From Nocardioides sp. SYSU D00038 (GTDB taxonomy: Bacteria > Actinomycetota > Actinomycetes > Propionibacteriales > Nocardioidaceae), in NCBI RefSeq assembly GCF_016924665.1, contig NZ_JAFFJT010000005.1:227769-291768 (forward strand): a stretch of 64,000 nt of DNA. The letters run 5' to 3'. This document shows positions 36,992 to 45,114 of this stretch, piece by piece. Position 1 is the stretch's first letter. Every line of letters starts with the position of its first letter. The position numbers and the translations under genes are program-made. The notes below the pieces were generated by a model. It was not told where the DNA came from. It searched no databases and worked only from the letters and a program-made list of their open reading frames with translations.

Positions 36992-37591
36992 GTGACCACG
37001 CTCGTCCTGGCCAGCCAGTCCCCCGCCCGGCTCACGACCCTCCGCGCCGCGGGCGTCGAGCCGGTGGTCGTGGTGTCGGGCGTCGACGAGGACCAGCTGA
37101 CCGGTCTCGCCCCGGCCGACCTCGCGCTGGGCCTGGCCCGGCTCAAGTGCCGCGCCGTCGCCGCGCGCGACGACCTGCCGGCGGCCGCGCTGGTGCTGGG
37201 CTGCGACTCGGTGCTCGAGCTCGACGGGGACGCCCACGGCAAGCCCGGCACCCCCGAGGAGGCCGCCCGGCGGTGGCGGTCGATGCGCGGGCGCAGCGGG
37301 GTGCTGCACAGCGGTCACTGCCTGGTCGACACCGCGACCGGCGCCGAGGCCGCCGACACGGCGTCGACCACCGTCCACTTCGCCGACCTCTCCGACGCGG
37401 AGGTGGAGGCCTACGTCGCGACCGGCGAGCCGCTCCACGTCGCCGGCGCGTTCACCATCGACGGGTACGGCGGGGCGTTCGTGACCCGCGTCGAGGGCGA
37501 CCACCACACCGTGGTCGGCGTCAGCCTGCCGCTGCTGCGCGACCTCGCCGGACGGCTGGGTCATGCCTGGCCGTCGTTCTGGAACCGCTGA
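36992..37591 (+). CDS. maf: Maf-like nucleotide pyrophosphatase
   Basis: A 199-residue Maf/Ham1-fold pyrophosphatase that cleaves non-canonical or excess NTPs to NMP and PPi. The start LVLASQSPARLTTLRAAGV (4-22) is the family signature SxSPxR. LVLGCDSVLELDGDAHGKPGTPEEAA carries the catalytic Asp and Lys region (about 68-93), with RGRSGVLHSG, VHFADLSDAEVEAYVATGEPLHVAGAF and IDGYGGAFVTRVEG later. Length is normal. Maf lies near acc genes in mycobacteria too. Confidence 0.92.
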   Translation: MTTLVLASQSPARLTTLRAAGVEPVVVVSGVDEDQLTGLAPADLALGLARLKCRAVAARDDLPAAALVLGCDSVLELDGDAHGKPGTPEEAARRWRSMRGRSGVLHSGHCLVDTATGAEAADTASTTVHFADLSDAEVEAYVATGEPLHVAGAFTIDGYGGAFVTRVEGDHHTVVGVSLPLLRDLAGRLGHAWPSFWNR

Positions 37592-37618
37592 GCGTCCTCC
37601 GGGCGCCGGACCGGCCGG

Positions 37619-38116
37619 TCAGGCCTGGGCGGTGACGTCGTCGGCGCTCGGGTCGGGCTCGTCGTAGATCTCGGTGATCGCGATCGGCCGGTGGAAGACG
37701 AAGGTGCGGAACAGGTAGAAGCGGGCCATCAGCCCGAGCGGGCCGCCGATCACGTTGGCCGCGAGGTTGTCGGAGACCGGGTCGTCGAGGCCGAGCAGGT
37801 TGCGGCTCACGCCCAGGCAGGCGATCGGCAGCAGCATGGTCAGGAAGTTGATCACGGCGTAGGCGGTCATGCCGCCGTCGGCGTAGCGCGACGTCCGGTC
37901 GCGGAAGGCGTAGCTGCGGCTGCCGTGGTAGCTGACGAACATCCCCACCGTGTTGGCGACGACGTAGGCGACGAACGGGTTGTGCCGCAGCGGCGACCCG
38001 AAGCCGAAGCCGTGGACCAGCAGGTTGAACAGGAACAGGGCCACCAGGGTGGCCGCCCCGCCGACGGCGATGAAGCGTCCTGCCTCGCGCAGGAGACGCT
38101 GGAACCGGTCGGGCAT
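37619..38116 (-). CDS. GtrA family membrane protein
   Basis: A 165-residue protein with four membrane helices (about 15-35, 47-66, 80-100 and 118-138), the GtrA/DPMS pattern. FIAVGGAATLVALFLFNLLV and YVVANTVGMFVSYHGSRSYAFR are characteristic. GtrA proteins are thought to flip or present lipid-linked sugars to glycosyltransferases. The ATG at 38116 is chosen because TAGCCT then precedes it by 7 nt; a GTG two codons upstream would start inside that spacing. The acidic C-tail (EPDPSADD) is cytoplasmic. Confidence 0.87.
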   Translation of the reverse strand: MPDRFQRLLREAGRFIAVGGAATLVALFLFNLLVHGFGFGSPLRHNPFVAYVVANTVGMFVSYHGSRSYAFRDRTSRYADGGMTAYAVINFLTMLLPIACLGVSRNLLGLDDPVSDNLAANVIGGPLGLMARFYLFRTFVFHRPIAITEIYDEPDPSADDVTAQA

Positions 38117-38123
38117 GCGCACG

Positions 38124-38129
38124 AGGCTA
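38124..38129 (-). promoter_or_regulatory. Leaderless-type -10 (TAGCCT) for gtrA
   Basis: TAGCCT, 7-nt gap, ATG at 38116. Confidence 0.5.
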
Positions 38130-38166
38130 CGGCAGGCGCGGGGCCGGACCCGTCATCCGGTCCGGC

Positions 38167-38556
38167 TCAGCCCGCCTTGACCGCGAGCACCGGGCAACGG
38201 GCCTCGAGCAGCACCCGCTGGGCGACGCTGCCCATCAGCACCTTGCCGACGGCGCTGCGGTGACGCAGCCCGATCACGACGAGGGCCGCGCCCACCTCGT
38301 CGGCGACCCGCACCACCTCCTCGGCCACGTCGGCGCCCAGCACCCGGCGCACCGAGGTGGGGACGTCGAGGCCGGCCAGCCGCGCCTCGAGCTCGGCGGC
38401 GGCGGCGTCGCCCAGGTGGCGCCTGTCGACCAGTGCGTCGCCACGGGTGGCGTTGACGACGACCACGTCGCCACCGCGCAGCCGGGCCTCGGCCAGCCCG
38501 GCATCGAGCGCGGCCTCACCGTGCCGGTTGGGGACGTAGCCCACCACGATCGTCAT
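38167..38556 (-). CDS. Universal stress protein (UspA family)
   Basis: A 129-residue single Usp domain. The opening IVVGYVPNRHGEAALDAGLAEA (3-24) and the ATP-binding type C-terminal motif VIGLRHRSAVGKVLMGSVAQRVLLEARCPVLAV (about 94-126; G-x2-R-x-VGKVLMGS) indicate a nucleotide-binding Usp. ATG overlaps the tctA stop (ATGA), so it is translated with the tripartite transporter. Such coupling suggests the Usp senses energy state for the transporter (inference). Confidence 0.9.
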   Translation of the reverse strand: MTIVVGYVPNRHGEAALDAGLAEARLRGGDVVVVNATRGDALVDRRHLGDAAAAELEARLAGLDVPTSVRRVLGADVAEEVVRVADEVGAALVVIGLRHRSAVGKVLMGSVAQRVLLEARCPVLAVKAG

Positions 38557-40085
38557 CGGGGCACCTCTCGCTCGGTCGTCGCTCCTGGCTGGTCGTGGGG
38601 CGTGCGTGGCGAGCGCACCCGGTCGACGACCACGGGCACCACGACGGCCAGCACGACGAGGACGTAGACGCCGATCGCGAGCCCCTCGTCGAAGAGGCCG
38701 CTGAGGTGGCCGTCGGAGATGTCGAGCGCCTCGCGCATCTTCACCTCCATCAGCGGTCCGATGATCACGCCGAGGATCAGCGGCAGCATCGGGATGCCGA
38801 ACCGGCGCACGGCGAAGCCGACGGCGCCGAAGACCAGCAGCAGCGCGATGTCGAAGGGGTTCTGGTCGACGGCGTAGGCGCCGAGCGAGGCGAAGAACAA
38901 GATGCCGGCGTAGAGCTGCGGGCGCGGCACCTGCAGCAGGCGCGCCCACAGCGGCGCCAGCGGGAGGTTGATGACCAGCAGCAGCGTGTTGCCGATGAGC
39001 AGGCTGGCCAGCAGCGTCCAGACCAGGTCGGCCTGGTCCTCCAGCAGCGAGGGCCCGGGCTGGATGCCGTAGGTCTTCATCGCGGCCAGCAGGATCGAGG
39101 CGGTGGCGGTGACCGGCAGCCCGAGTGCGAGCAACGGTACGAACATCCCGGCGGCGCTGGCGTTGTTGGCGGCCTCGGGACCCGCGACGCCCTCGATCGC
39201 CCCCTGCCCGAACTCGTCGCGGTCGCGGGCCAGCCGCTTCTCGGTGACGTAGGAGAGAAAGGTCGGGGTCTCCGCGCCGCCGGCCGGCAGCGCGCCGAAC
39301 GGGAAGCCGATGGCGGTGCCGCGCAGCCACGGGCGCCACGACCGGCCCCAGTCCTCGCGGCCCATGAAGGGACGTCCGACCGGGATCACGTCGAGCGGCT
39401 GGCGGCGCAGGTGGGCCGCGATCCACAGCGACTCCCCGATGGCGAACAACCCCACCGCCACCACCACGATGTCGACCCCGTCGACCAGCTGCGTGATGCC
39501 GCCGGTGAGCCGCGCCTGCCCGGTGGACAGGTCGAGGCCGACCAGTCCGATGGTGAGCCCGATGAACAGGCCGATGAAGCCGCGCAGCCGCGACGCGCCG
39601 AGCACCGCGGTGACCAGCACCAGCGAGAGCAGCATGATCGCGAAGTACGAAGGCGCACCGATCCGGACCGCCTGGTCGGCGATCTCCGGCGCGAACAGCG
39701 CGACCAGCACCGTGCCGATGGTCCCGGCCACGAACGAGCCGATGGCGGCGGTGGCCAGCGCCTGTGCCGCCCGGCCGCGCTTGGCCATCTTGTTGCCCTC
39801 GATGGCGGTCATCACCGACGCGGACTCACCCGGGGTGTTGAGCAGGATCGAGGTGGTCGACCCGCCGTACATGCCGCCGTAGTAGATGCCGGCGAACATG
39901 ATCAGCGACTGGGTCGACTCCAGGCCGTAGGTCAGCGGCAGCAGCAGGGCCAGGGCCATGGCCGGGCCGATCCCCGGGAGCACGCCGACGAAGGTGCCGA
40001 TCAGCACGCCGAGCGCGGCGTAGAGCAGGTTGGTGGGGGTGGCTGCGCTCTGGAAGCCGTCGAGGAGGAGCTGCAGGTTGTCCAC
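38553..40085 (-). CDS. tctA: Tripartite tricarboxylate transporter, large permease TctA
   Basis: A 510-residue membrane protein with about twelve hydrophobic helices. TctA signatures are [28 protein letters not shown] (about 28-55), [21 protein letters not shown] (68-88) and a second related block [19 protein letters not shown] near 268. It is the sodium- or proton-driven carrier for a carboxylate delivered by TctC. GTG start, 10 nt after the tctB stop. The tctC-tctB-tctA order is standard. Confidence 0.94.
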   Translation of the reverse strand: MDNLQLLLDGFQSAATPTNLLYAALGVLIGTFVGVLPGIGPAMALALLLPLTYGLESTQSLIMFAGIYYGGMYGGSTTSILLNTPGESASVMTAIEGNKMAKRGRAAQALATAAIGSFVAGTIGTVLVALFAPEIADQAVRIGAPSYFAIMLLSLVLVTAVLGASRLRGFIGLFIGLTIGLVGLDLSTGQARLTGGITQLVDGVDIVVVAVGLFAIGESLWIAAHLRRQPLDVIPVGRPFMGREDWGRSWRPWLRGTAIGFPFGALPAGGAETPTFLSYVTEKRLARDRDEFGQGAIEGVAGPEAANNASAAGMFVPLLALGLPVTATASILLAAMKTYGIQPGPSLLEDQADLVWTLLASLLIGNTLLLVINLPLAPLWARLLQVPRPQLYAGILFFASLGAYAVDQNPFDIALLLVFGAVGFAVRRFGIPMLPLILGVIIGPLMEVKMREALDISDGHLSGLFDEGLAIGVYVLVVLAVVVPVVVDRVRSPRTPHDQPGATTEREVPR

Positions 40086-40095
40086 GGCGGCGGCC

Positions 40096-40602
40096 TCAGA
40101 GGATCCCGTCGAGGATGCCGGGGGGCAGCGGCACGTCGAGCCCGACGTAGAAGAAGTACCAGGAGCCGACCGAGAGCACCGTTCCGACCAGCAGGTCCCG
40201 CACCAGGGTCCGACTGCCGAGCGCCCAGGCGCAGCCGGCGAAGAGCAGCGCCCCGGTGATCGCCCAGCCGACCACGTTCACGAGCAGCAGGTTGAGCACC
40301 AGGATGGCGACCAGCTTGCCGACGGTGACCCAGTCGGCCGGCGAGGTGAGGTCGACGTCCTCGCCCTCCTCGCCCTGCGCCACGTCGCCCCGGGCCGTCG
40401 CGACGGCCAGCAGCGCCGCCAGCACGACCATGCCGGTGCCGACGACGTAGGGGAAGATCCGCGGGCCGACGGGGTCGCCGAACCCGACGTTGAGGCCGCG
40501 GGCGTCGACCAGCGTGTACACGCCGACGGCGGCGAGCACCGCGGCCAGCACGTACTGCGCCCGGTCGACCCGGGGCGCCTGCTCGACGGTCGGCTCGTTC
40601 AC
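40096..40602 (-). CDS. tctB: Tripartite tricarboxylate transporter, small permease TctB
   Basis: A 168-residue protein with four predicted membrane helices (about 17-34, 48-66, 92-130 as two, and 140-156). GLNVGFGDPVGPRIFPYVVG after the first helix is the TctB signature. It pairs with TctA. GTG overlaps the tctC stop by 4 nt (GTGA). Confidence 0.9.
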   Translation of the reverse strand: MNEPTVEQAPRVDRAQYVLAAVLAAVGVYTLVDARGLNVGFGDPVGPRIFPYVVGTGMVVLAALLAVATARGDVAQGEEGEDVDLTSPADWVTVGKLVAILVLNLLLVNVVGWAITGALLFAGCAWALGSRTLVRDLLVGTVLSVGSWYFFYVGLDVPLPPGILDGIL

Positions 40603-41624
40603 AGCAGTCCCAGCCCCTCCAGGGTGCTCGACACCCGCTCGTCCTGCTCGGCGAGGAACTCCTCGAACTCCTCGCCGGTCTTGAAGTCGTCGGTCCAGCC
40701 GTAGGCCTCGAGCTGCTCGCGCCAGGCCTCGGTCTCGTGCATCTTCTCGAGGTAGCCGATCAGCTCCTCGCGCCGCTCGTCGCTGATGTCGGGCGGCGCC
40801 AGGATCCCGCGCCAGTTCAGGAAGACCAGGTCGATGTCGCTCTCCACCAGAGTGGGCACGTCGGCCAGCTCGGGCTGGGGCTGGCGGTCCTCGCCCGAGA
40901 CCGCGAGCACCCGCAGCTCGCCGTCGGCGATCTGCTGGGTGAACTCGGCGAGGCCGGAGAAGCCGACGTCGATCTTGGCGCCCAGCAGCGCGCTGGTGAG
41001 GGGGCCGCCGCCGTCGTAGGAGACGTAGTTGACCTCGCGTGCGTCGATGCCGAGCGTGTCGGCGAGCTGCATCGGGAAGAGGTGGTCGGGCCCGCCGGGC
41101 GAGGAGCCCCCGCCGACCGCGATGCCGGACGGGTCGGCGCGCCAGGCGTCCGCCAGGTCGTCGATGGTGCGGAACGGTGAGTCTCCCGGCACCAGCACCC
41201 CCTCGGGTTCGCTGATGAGCTGGGCCAGCGGGGTGGCGTCGCCGAGGCGGGCGTCGTTGCCGAAGGAGTAGAGCGACCCGACGACACCCAGGCCCACGGT
41301 CATCACCGTGTGCTCGTCGCCCGCGTCGCCGAGCATCTCGGTGAAGGCGTTGGTGCCGCCCGCTCCCTCGACGTTGTCGACCGTGAACGAGCCGCCGGTG
41401 ATGCCGGCGTCCTCCATCACCTTCGCCGCCTCGCGCCCGGTCTGGTCGTAGCCGCCGCCGGGCGCGTTGGGGATGATCATCAGCAGGTCGCGGGTGTCCT
41501 CGCCGCGGGTGACCCCGCAGCCCGCCGAGGCGACCACCAGCAGGGCGGCCAGCAGCGCCCGCAGGGCCAACGGCGTGGCCGCCGCTGCGGTCACGCGTGC
41601 CGTACGTCTCCGAGAACGTCGCAC
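40599..41624 (-). CDS. tctC: Tripartite tricarboxylate transporter substrate-binding lipoprotein TctC
   Basis: A 341-residue solute-binding lipoprotein. A basic N-terminus, hydrophobic stretch and lipobox ASAGC place the lipidated Cys near residue 36. The mature part has MIIPNAPGGGYDQTGREAA and VEGAGGTNAF, the pyrrolidone-type carboxylate-binding loops of Bug/TctC proteins, and GGGSSPGGPDHLFPMQLA for the second carboxylate. The ligand is probably a di- or tricarboxylate; which one is unknown. The GTG at 41624 is preferred over a TTG three codons upstream because TAGGTT lies 7 nt before it. Confidence 0.92.
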   Translation of the reverse strand: MRRSRRRTARVTAAAATPLALRALLAALLVVASAGCGVTRGEDTRDLLMIIPNAPGGGYDQTGREAAKVMEDAGITGGSFTVDNVEGAGGTNAFTEMLGDAGDEHTVMTVGLGVVGSLYSFGNDARLGDATPLAQLISEPEGVLVPGDSPFRTIDDLADAWRADPSGIAVGGGSSPGGPDHLFPMQLADTLGIDAREVNYVSYDGGGPLTSALLGAKIDVGFSGLAEFTQQIADGELRVLAVSGEDRQPQPELADVPTLVESDIDLVFLNWRGILAPPDISDERREELIGYLEKMHETEAWREQLEAYGWTDDFKTGEEFEEFLAEQDERVSSTLEGLGLL

Positions 41625-41631
41625 GCCCGGC

Positions 41632-41637
41632 AACCTA
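41632..41637 (-). promoter_or_regulatory. Leaderless-type -10 (TAGGTT) of the tct operon
   Basis: TAGGTT, 7-nt gap, GTG at 41624. Confidence 0.45.
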
Positions 41638-41675
41638 CTCCCCTTTGCCCACGGCCTCGACGCCGTCGAGTCCGG

Positions 41676-42905
41676 TCACGCGCTCGACCCCGGCTCGAGC
41701 CGGCTCCCGCCGGCCACCGTCACGCCCGGGCCCACCGTGGAGTCGCGGCCGACCAGGGTGACCCGGTCGGGATCCCGGGTGGCGTCGGTCCCCGGCTCGC
41801 CCACCACGGCCGCGGCGCCGACCTCGCAGCCGGTGTCGACCACCGCCCAGTGCACCGCGGCGCCCTCGCGGACCACCACGTCGGCGAAGACCACGCTGTC
41901 GCACACCTCGGCCCCGGCCTCCACCACGACGCCCGGCCCCAGGACGCTGCGCCGCACGGTGCCGTGCACCCGGCTGCCGGGGCTGACCAGGCTGTCCTCG
42001 ACGGTCGCCCCGGCGTGCACCCGGGCGGGCACCCGCTGGGGCTGCCGGGTGAGGATCGGCCAGCCCGGCTCCGAGAGCACGCCCAGGTCGTCGGTGAGCA
42101 GGTCGCGGTGGGCCTCGAGGTAGAGGTGCGGCTGGCCGAGGTCGCGCCAGTAGCCGGGCTGGTGGTGCACGACCGTGCGGCCCCGCTCGACCAGCCGCGG
42201 CACCAGGTGGTCGCCGAAGTCGCCGAGCCCGCTGTCGCCGGCGGGCGCGTCGGCGCCCACCTCGCGGTGCAGCTCCTCGAGCACCTCCACCAGCACCGCG
42301 GGGTCGTAGGCGATCACCTCGGTGGCCACCACGTCCGACGCCGGCTCGTCGGGCTTGTAGGCGAAACCGGTGACCCGTCCGTCGTCGTCGTGCTCCACGA
42401 CCGCGTGGTCGGAGGCGCGCTCGAGCGGCACCCGGCTGACGACCAGCGTGCACTCGGCGTCGTGCTCGCGGTGGGTGGCGACCACGTCGGTGTAGTCGAG
42501 CCGGTAGACGTGGTCGGCGCTGAGCACCAGCACCACGTCGGGCGCGGCGTCGGCGATCCGCTGCCGGATGCGGAACAGCCCGTCGGCGTTGCCGCGGGCG
42601 AAGCCCTCCTCGTCGAGGGTGCCGGTGCCCTCCTCGGGCAGCAGCACGTGCAGCCCGCCGGTGGTCCGGTCGAGGTCCCACGGCCGGCCGTTGGCGACCT
42701 CGTCCTCGAGCGTCGCGCCCTGGAATTGCAGGGAGAGCCAGACGTCGCTGATGCCGGAGTGGGCGAGGTTGGAGAGCGGGAAGTCGACGAGCTGGTAGAC
42801 GCCCGCGAACGGCAGCGCGGGCTTGGCCCGCTCACGGGTGAGCACGTCCATCCGGCCTCCGCTTCCGCCGGCCTGGACGATGGCGAGGATGCGCTCCCGT
42901 GTCAT
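41676..42905 (-). CDS. Glucose-1-phosphate adenylyltransferase-like nucleotidyltransferase (GlgC-like)
   Basis: A 409-residue sugar nucleotidyltransferase. The N-domain has AIVQAGGSGGRMDVLTRERAKPALPFAG (about 8-35), close to the GlgC start, VLSADHVYRLDY near 128-139 and YWRDLGQPHLYLEAH near 255. A left-handed beta-helix (about 290-400) with hexapeptide-like repeats (PGVVVEAGAEVCDSVVFADVVV) follows. It may make ADP-glucose for glycogen or a related nucleotide sugar. The glycine loop GGSGGRM differs from the usual GGxGxRL, so specificity is uncertain. No glycogen genes are adjacent. Confidence 0.85.
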   Translation of the reverse strand: MTRERILAIVQAGGSGGRMDVLTRERAKPALPFAGVYQLVDFPLSNLAHSGISDVWLSLQFQGATLEDEVANGRPWDLDRTTGGLHVLLPEEGTGTLDEEGFARGNADGLFRIRQRIADAAPDVVLVLSADHVYRLDYTDVVATHREHDAECTLVVSRVPLERASDHAVVEHDDDGRVTGFAYKPDEPASDVVATEVIAYDPAVLVEVLEELHREVGADAPAGDSGLGDFGDHLVPRLVERGRTVVHHQPGYWRDLGQPHLYLEAHRDLLTDDLGVLSEPGWPILTRQPQRVPARVHAGATVEDSLVSPGSRVHGTVRRSVLGPGVVVEAGAEVCDSVVFADVVVREGAAVHWAVVDTGCEVGAAAVVGEPGTDATRDPDRVTLVGRDSTVGPGVTVAGGSRLEPGSSA

Positions 42906-42948
42906 GGTCGGCAGTACCCCGCCGGCAGCCCGACGAGCCGCGGGCGCG

Positions 42949-44124
42949 CTACTCCACCGGCATCCCGAGACCGCGGGCGATCAGCATCCGCTGGACCTCC
43001 GACGTCCCCTCGCCGATCTCGAGCACCTTGGCGTCACGGTAGAAGCGGGCCACGGGGTACTCCTCCATGAACCCGTAGCCGCCGAAGACCTGGGTGGCGA
43101 TCCGGGTCGCGGTCACCGCCGACTCGGTGGCGTAGAGCTTGGCCACCGAGGCCGCCTGCTTGAACTGCTGGTACGGCGCCCCGTCGTCCTTCATCGCCGC
43201 GGCCCGGTAGGTCAGCATCCGGCTGGCCTGGAGCATCACCTCGAGGTCTGCGACCTGGAACGCGACGCCCTGCTTGCGGCCGATCGGGCCCCCGAAGGTC
43301 TGCCGCTCGCCGGCGTACTGCACCGCCATGTCGAGGCAGGCCTGGATGCAGCCGACCGACAGGGCCGAGATCGCGACCCGGCCGTCGTCGAGCGTCGCCA
43401 GGAACTGGGCGTAGCCGCGGCCGCGCTCGCCGAGCAGGTGGTCGGCCGGCACCCGCGCGTCGGTGAACGACAGCGGGTGGGTGTCGGAGGCGTGCCAGCC
43501 GAGCTTGTCGTAGGCGGGCTCGACGGTGAAGCCCGGCGTCCCGGACGGCAGCATGATCGCGGAGATCTCGGGGCGGCCGTCGTCGCGGGTGCCGGTGCGC
43601 GCGGTCACGGTCACCAGCGACGTCATCGAGGAGCCGGAGTTGGTGATGAACTGCTTGGCGCCGTTGACGACCCATTCCTCGCCCACCAGCTCGGCGCGGG
43701 TGCGGGTGGCACCGGCGTCGGAGCCCGCGCCGGGCTCGGTGAGCCCGAAGCCCGCCAGCTGCTCGCCCGCGACCAGCGCGGGCAGCCAGGTCTGCTTCTG
43801 CTCCTCGGTGCCGTAGGTCAGGATCGGGTTGATCCCGAGGCCGACGCCGGCCTGGAGGGTGATGCCGAGCGACTGGTCGACCCGCCCGATCTCCTCGATC
43901 GCCACGCACAGGCTGGTGAAGTCGCCGTCCTCCCCCGCACCGCCGTACTCCTCGGGGGCGGTGAGGCCGAACAGCCCGAGCGCACCCATCTCGCGCACCA
44001 CCTCGACCGGGAAGTGGTGCTCGCGGTCCCAGGTCGCCGCGTGCGGCGCGATCCGGGTCTCCGCGAACTCGCGGACGCTGCGACGGAACTCCTCGTGCTC
44101 GCGGGACAGCTCGAACGGCGTCAT
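42949..44124 (-). CDS. Acyl-CoA dehydrogenase (FadE25-like)
   Basis: A 391-residue FAD enzyme oxidising acyl-CoA to trans-2-enoyl-CoA. It shows the N-terminal helical domain, FGLTEPGAGSDAGATRTRAEL (about 126-146), WVVNGAKQFITNSG, RQTFGGPIGRKQGVAFQVADLE, QVFGGYGFMEEYPVARFYRDAKVLEIGEGTSEVQRMLIAR near the end. In that last motif the Glu of IGEGTSE is the usual catalytic base position of short/medium-chain enzymes. In mycobacteria FadE25 (Rv3274c) lies beside purE-purK, which are also in this window. ATG with a leaderless-type -10. Confidence 0.94.
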   Translation of the reverse strand: MTPFELSREHEEFRRSVREFAETRIAPHAATWDREHHFPVEVVREMGALGLFGLTAPEEYGGAGEDGDFTSLCVAIEEIGRVDQSLGITLQAGVGLGINPILTYGTEEQKQTWLPALVAGEQLAGFGLTEPGAGSDAGATRTRAELVGEEWVVNGAKQFITNSGSSMTSLVTVTARTGTRDDGRPEISAIMLPSGTPGFTVEPAYDKLGWHASDTHPLSFTDARVPADHLLGERGRGYAQFLATLDDGRVAISALSVGCIQACLDMAVQYAGERQTFGGPIGRKQGVAFQVADLEVMLQASRMLTYRAAAMKDDGAPYQQFKQAASVAKLYATESAVTATRIATQVFGGYGFMEEYPVARFYRDAKVLEIGEGTSEVQRMLIARGLGMPVE

Positions 44125-44130
44125 GGCCGC

Positions 44131-44136
44131 ATGCTA
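44131..44136 (-). promoter_or_regulatory. Leaderless-type -10 (TAGCAT) for the acyl-CoA dehydrogenase
   Basis: TAGCAT, 6-nt gap, ATG at 44124. Confidence 0.5.
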
Positions 44137-44156
44137 GCGCCGCAGGTTAGCGATTG

Positions 44157-44975
44157 TTAACCACGGCCCGCCCGGACCAGCCGTCGTCGCAGGCGGCCGA
44201 GCCGGCGCCGGATCCGGGTCGCCGTGCCGAGCGGCGGCCGGCGCAGCACCAGCAGGTCCTGGAACTGCTCGGGATCCGGGCCGTCGTGGGCCCAGCGGCC
44301 GCGCACCAGGGTCTCGACCTCCAGTCCCGCCCCACGGACCAGCTCACGCACGAAGTCCTCGCGGTAGGCGATCGCCTTGAGCGGGTCGGACTCGGTCTCG
44401 TAGCGGGTGACCTCGTCGAGCACGTGCACCATCGGGTAGGCCGAGCTCTCGGCGGTGATGGCCGGCAGCCGAGCGTCGTCCCAGACGAACCAGGTGGTCA
44501 CCGCGCGGCCACCGGGCACCAGCACCCTGCGGATCTCGGCGAGGTAGCGGCGGACGTCGTCGGCGTAGAAGTGCGTGAAGACGCTGAACAGGGCGCAGTA
44601 GTCGTGGCTCTCGTCGCGCGCCGGGAACCGCACGGCCGCAGCCTCGATCGTGCCCGTGGCGTTGTAGCGGGCGTTGTGCACGTCGAGGTGGCGGAACCGG
44701 TAGCGGTCGTCGGCCGGGGTCAGGTGGCGGCGGCACCAGCGCACCTGCAGCGGCAGGATGTCGAAGCCCTTGTAGCGGCCCTCGTAGCCGGTGCTCATCA
44801 GGCCGATCGCGAGCCGGCCGTAGCCGCAGCCGACGTCGAGGAGGCGGTGGCCGGCCCCGAGGCCGTGCGCGTAGAGCGTGCGGGCCAGCAGCGCCCCGGT
44901 GTCGACGAGGCGGGTGTCGTCCTCGTTCATGAACCGGAGCCGCCGCGGCGGCAGGGGCGGGGCGACAGCGCTCAT
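44157..44975 (-). CDS. Class I SAM-dependent methyltransferase
   Basis: A 272-residue methyltransferase. Motif I is [17 protein letters not shown] (about 44-60), followed by [20 protein letters not shown] and the post-motif region [40 protein letters not shown] (about 130-169). The C-terminus is a strongly basic helix ([17 protein letters not shown]) that could bind membrane or nucleic acid. The substrate is unknown. ATG at 44975 is taken because TAGCGT lies 7 nt upstream; an upstream GTG overlaps that hexamer. It ends with TAA, rare here. Confidence 0.88.
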   Translation of the reverse strand: MSAVAPPLPPRRLRFMNEDDTRLVDTGALLARTLYAHGLGAGHRLLDVGCGYGRLAIGLMSTGYEGRYKGFDILPLQVRWCRRHLTPADDRYRFRHLDVHNARYNATGTIEAAAVRFPARDESHDYCALFSVFTHFYADDVRRYLAEIRRVLVPGGRAVTTWFVWDDARLPAITAESSAYPMVHVLDEVTRYETESDPLKAIAYREDFVRELVRGAGLEVETLVRGRWAHDGPDPEQFQDLLVLRRPPLGTATRIRRRLGRLRRRLVRAGRG

Positions 44976-44982
44976 CCCCCGC

Positions 44983-44988
44983 ACGCTA
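44983..44988 (-). promoter_or_regulatory. Leaderless-type -10 (TAGCGT) for the methyltransferase
   Basis: TAGCGT, 7-nt gap, ATG at 44975. Confidence 0.5.
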
Positions 44989-45068
44989 GCGGCCCGGGCC
45001 TGCCTCCGGGTGGCGCCCTATGACGTACGCCACCCTCGCCCCCCGAGGACGGGGTCCCGAGCGGCCGC

Positions 45069-45074
45069 TAGGGT
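45069..45074 (+). promoter_or_regulatory. Putative -10 (TAGGGT) for the biotin carboxylase gene
   Basis: TAGGGT would give a leader of about 34 nt containing the AGGAG ribosome site before GTG at 45115. Confidence 0.4.
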
Positions 45075-45114
45075 GCGATGCGGACGTCGACCGCAGAGCC
45101 AGGAGTGTGCGCAG

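Noticed and set aside
44878..45114. N-terminal extension of the biotin carboxylase gene upstream of 45115
   Set aside because: The upstream open stretch overlaps the divergent methyltransferase, has no family similarity, and a good ribosome site precedes GTG at 45115.
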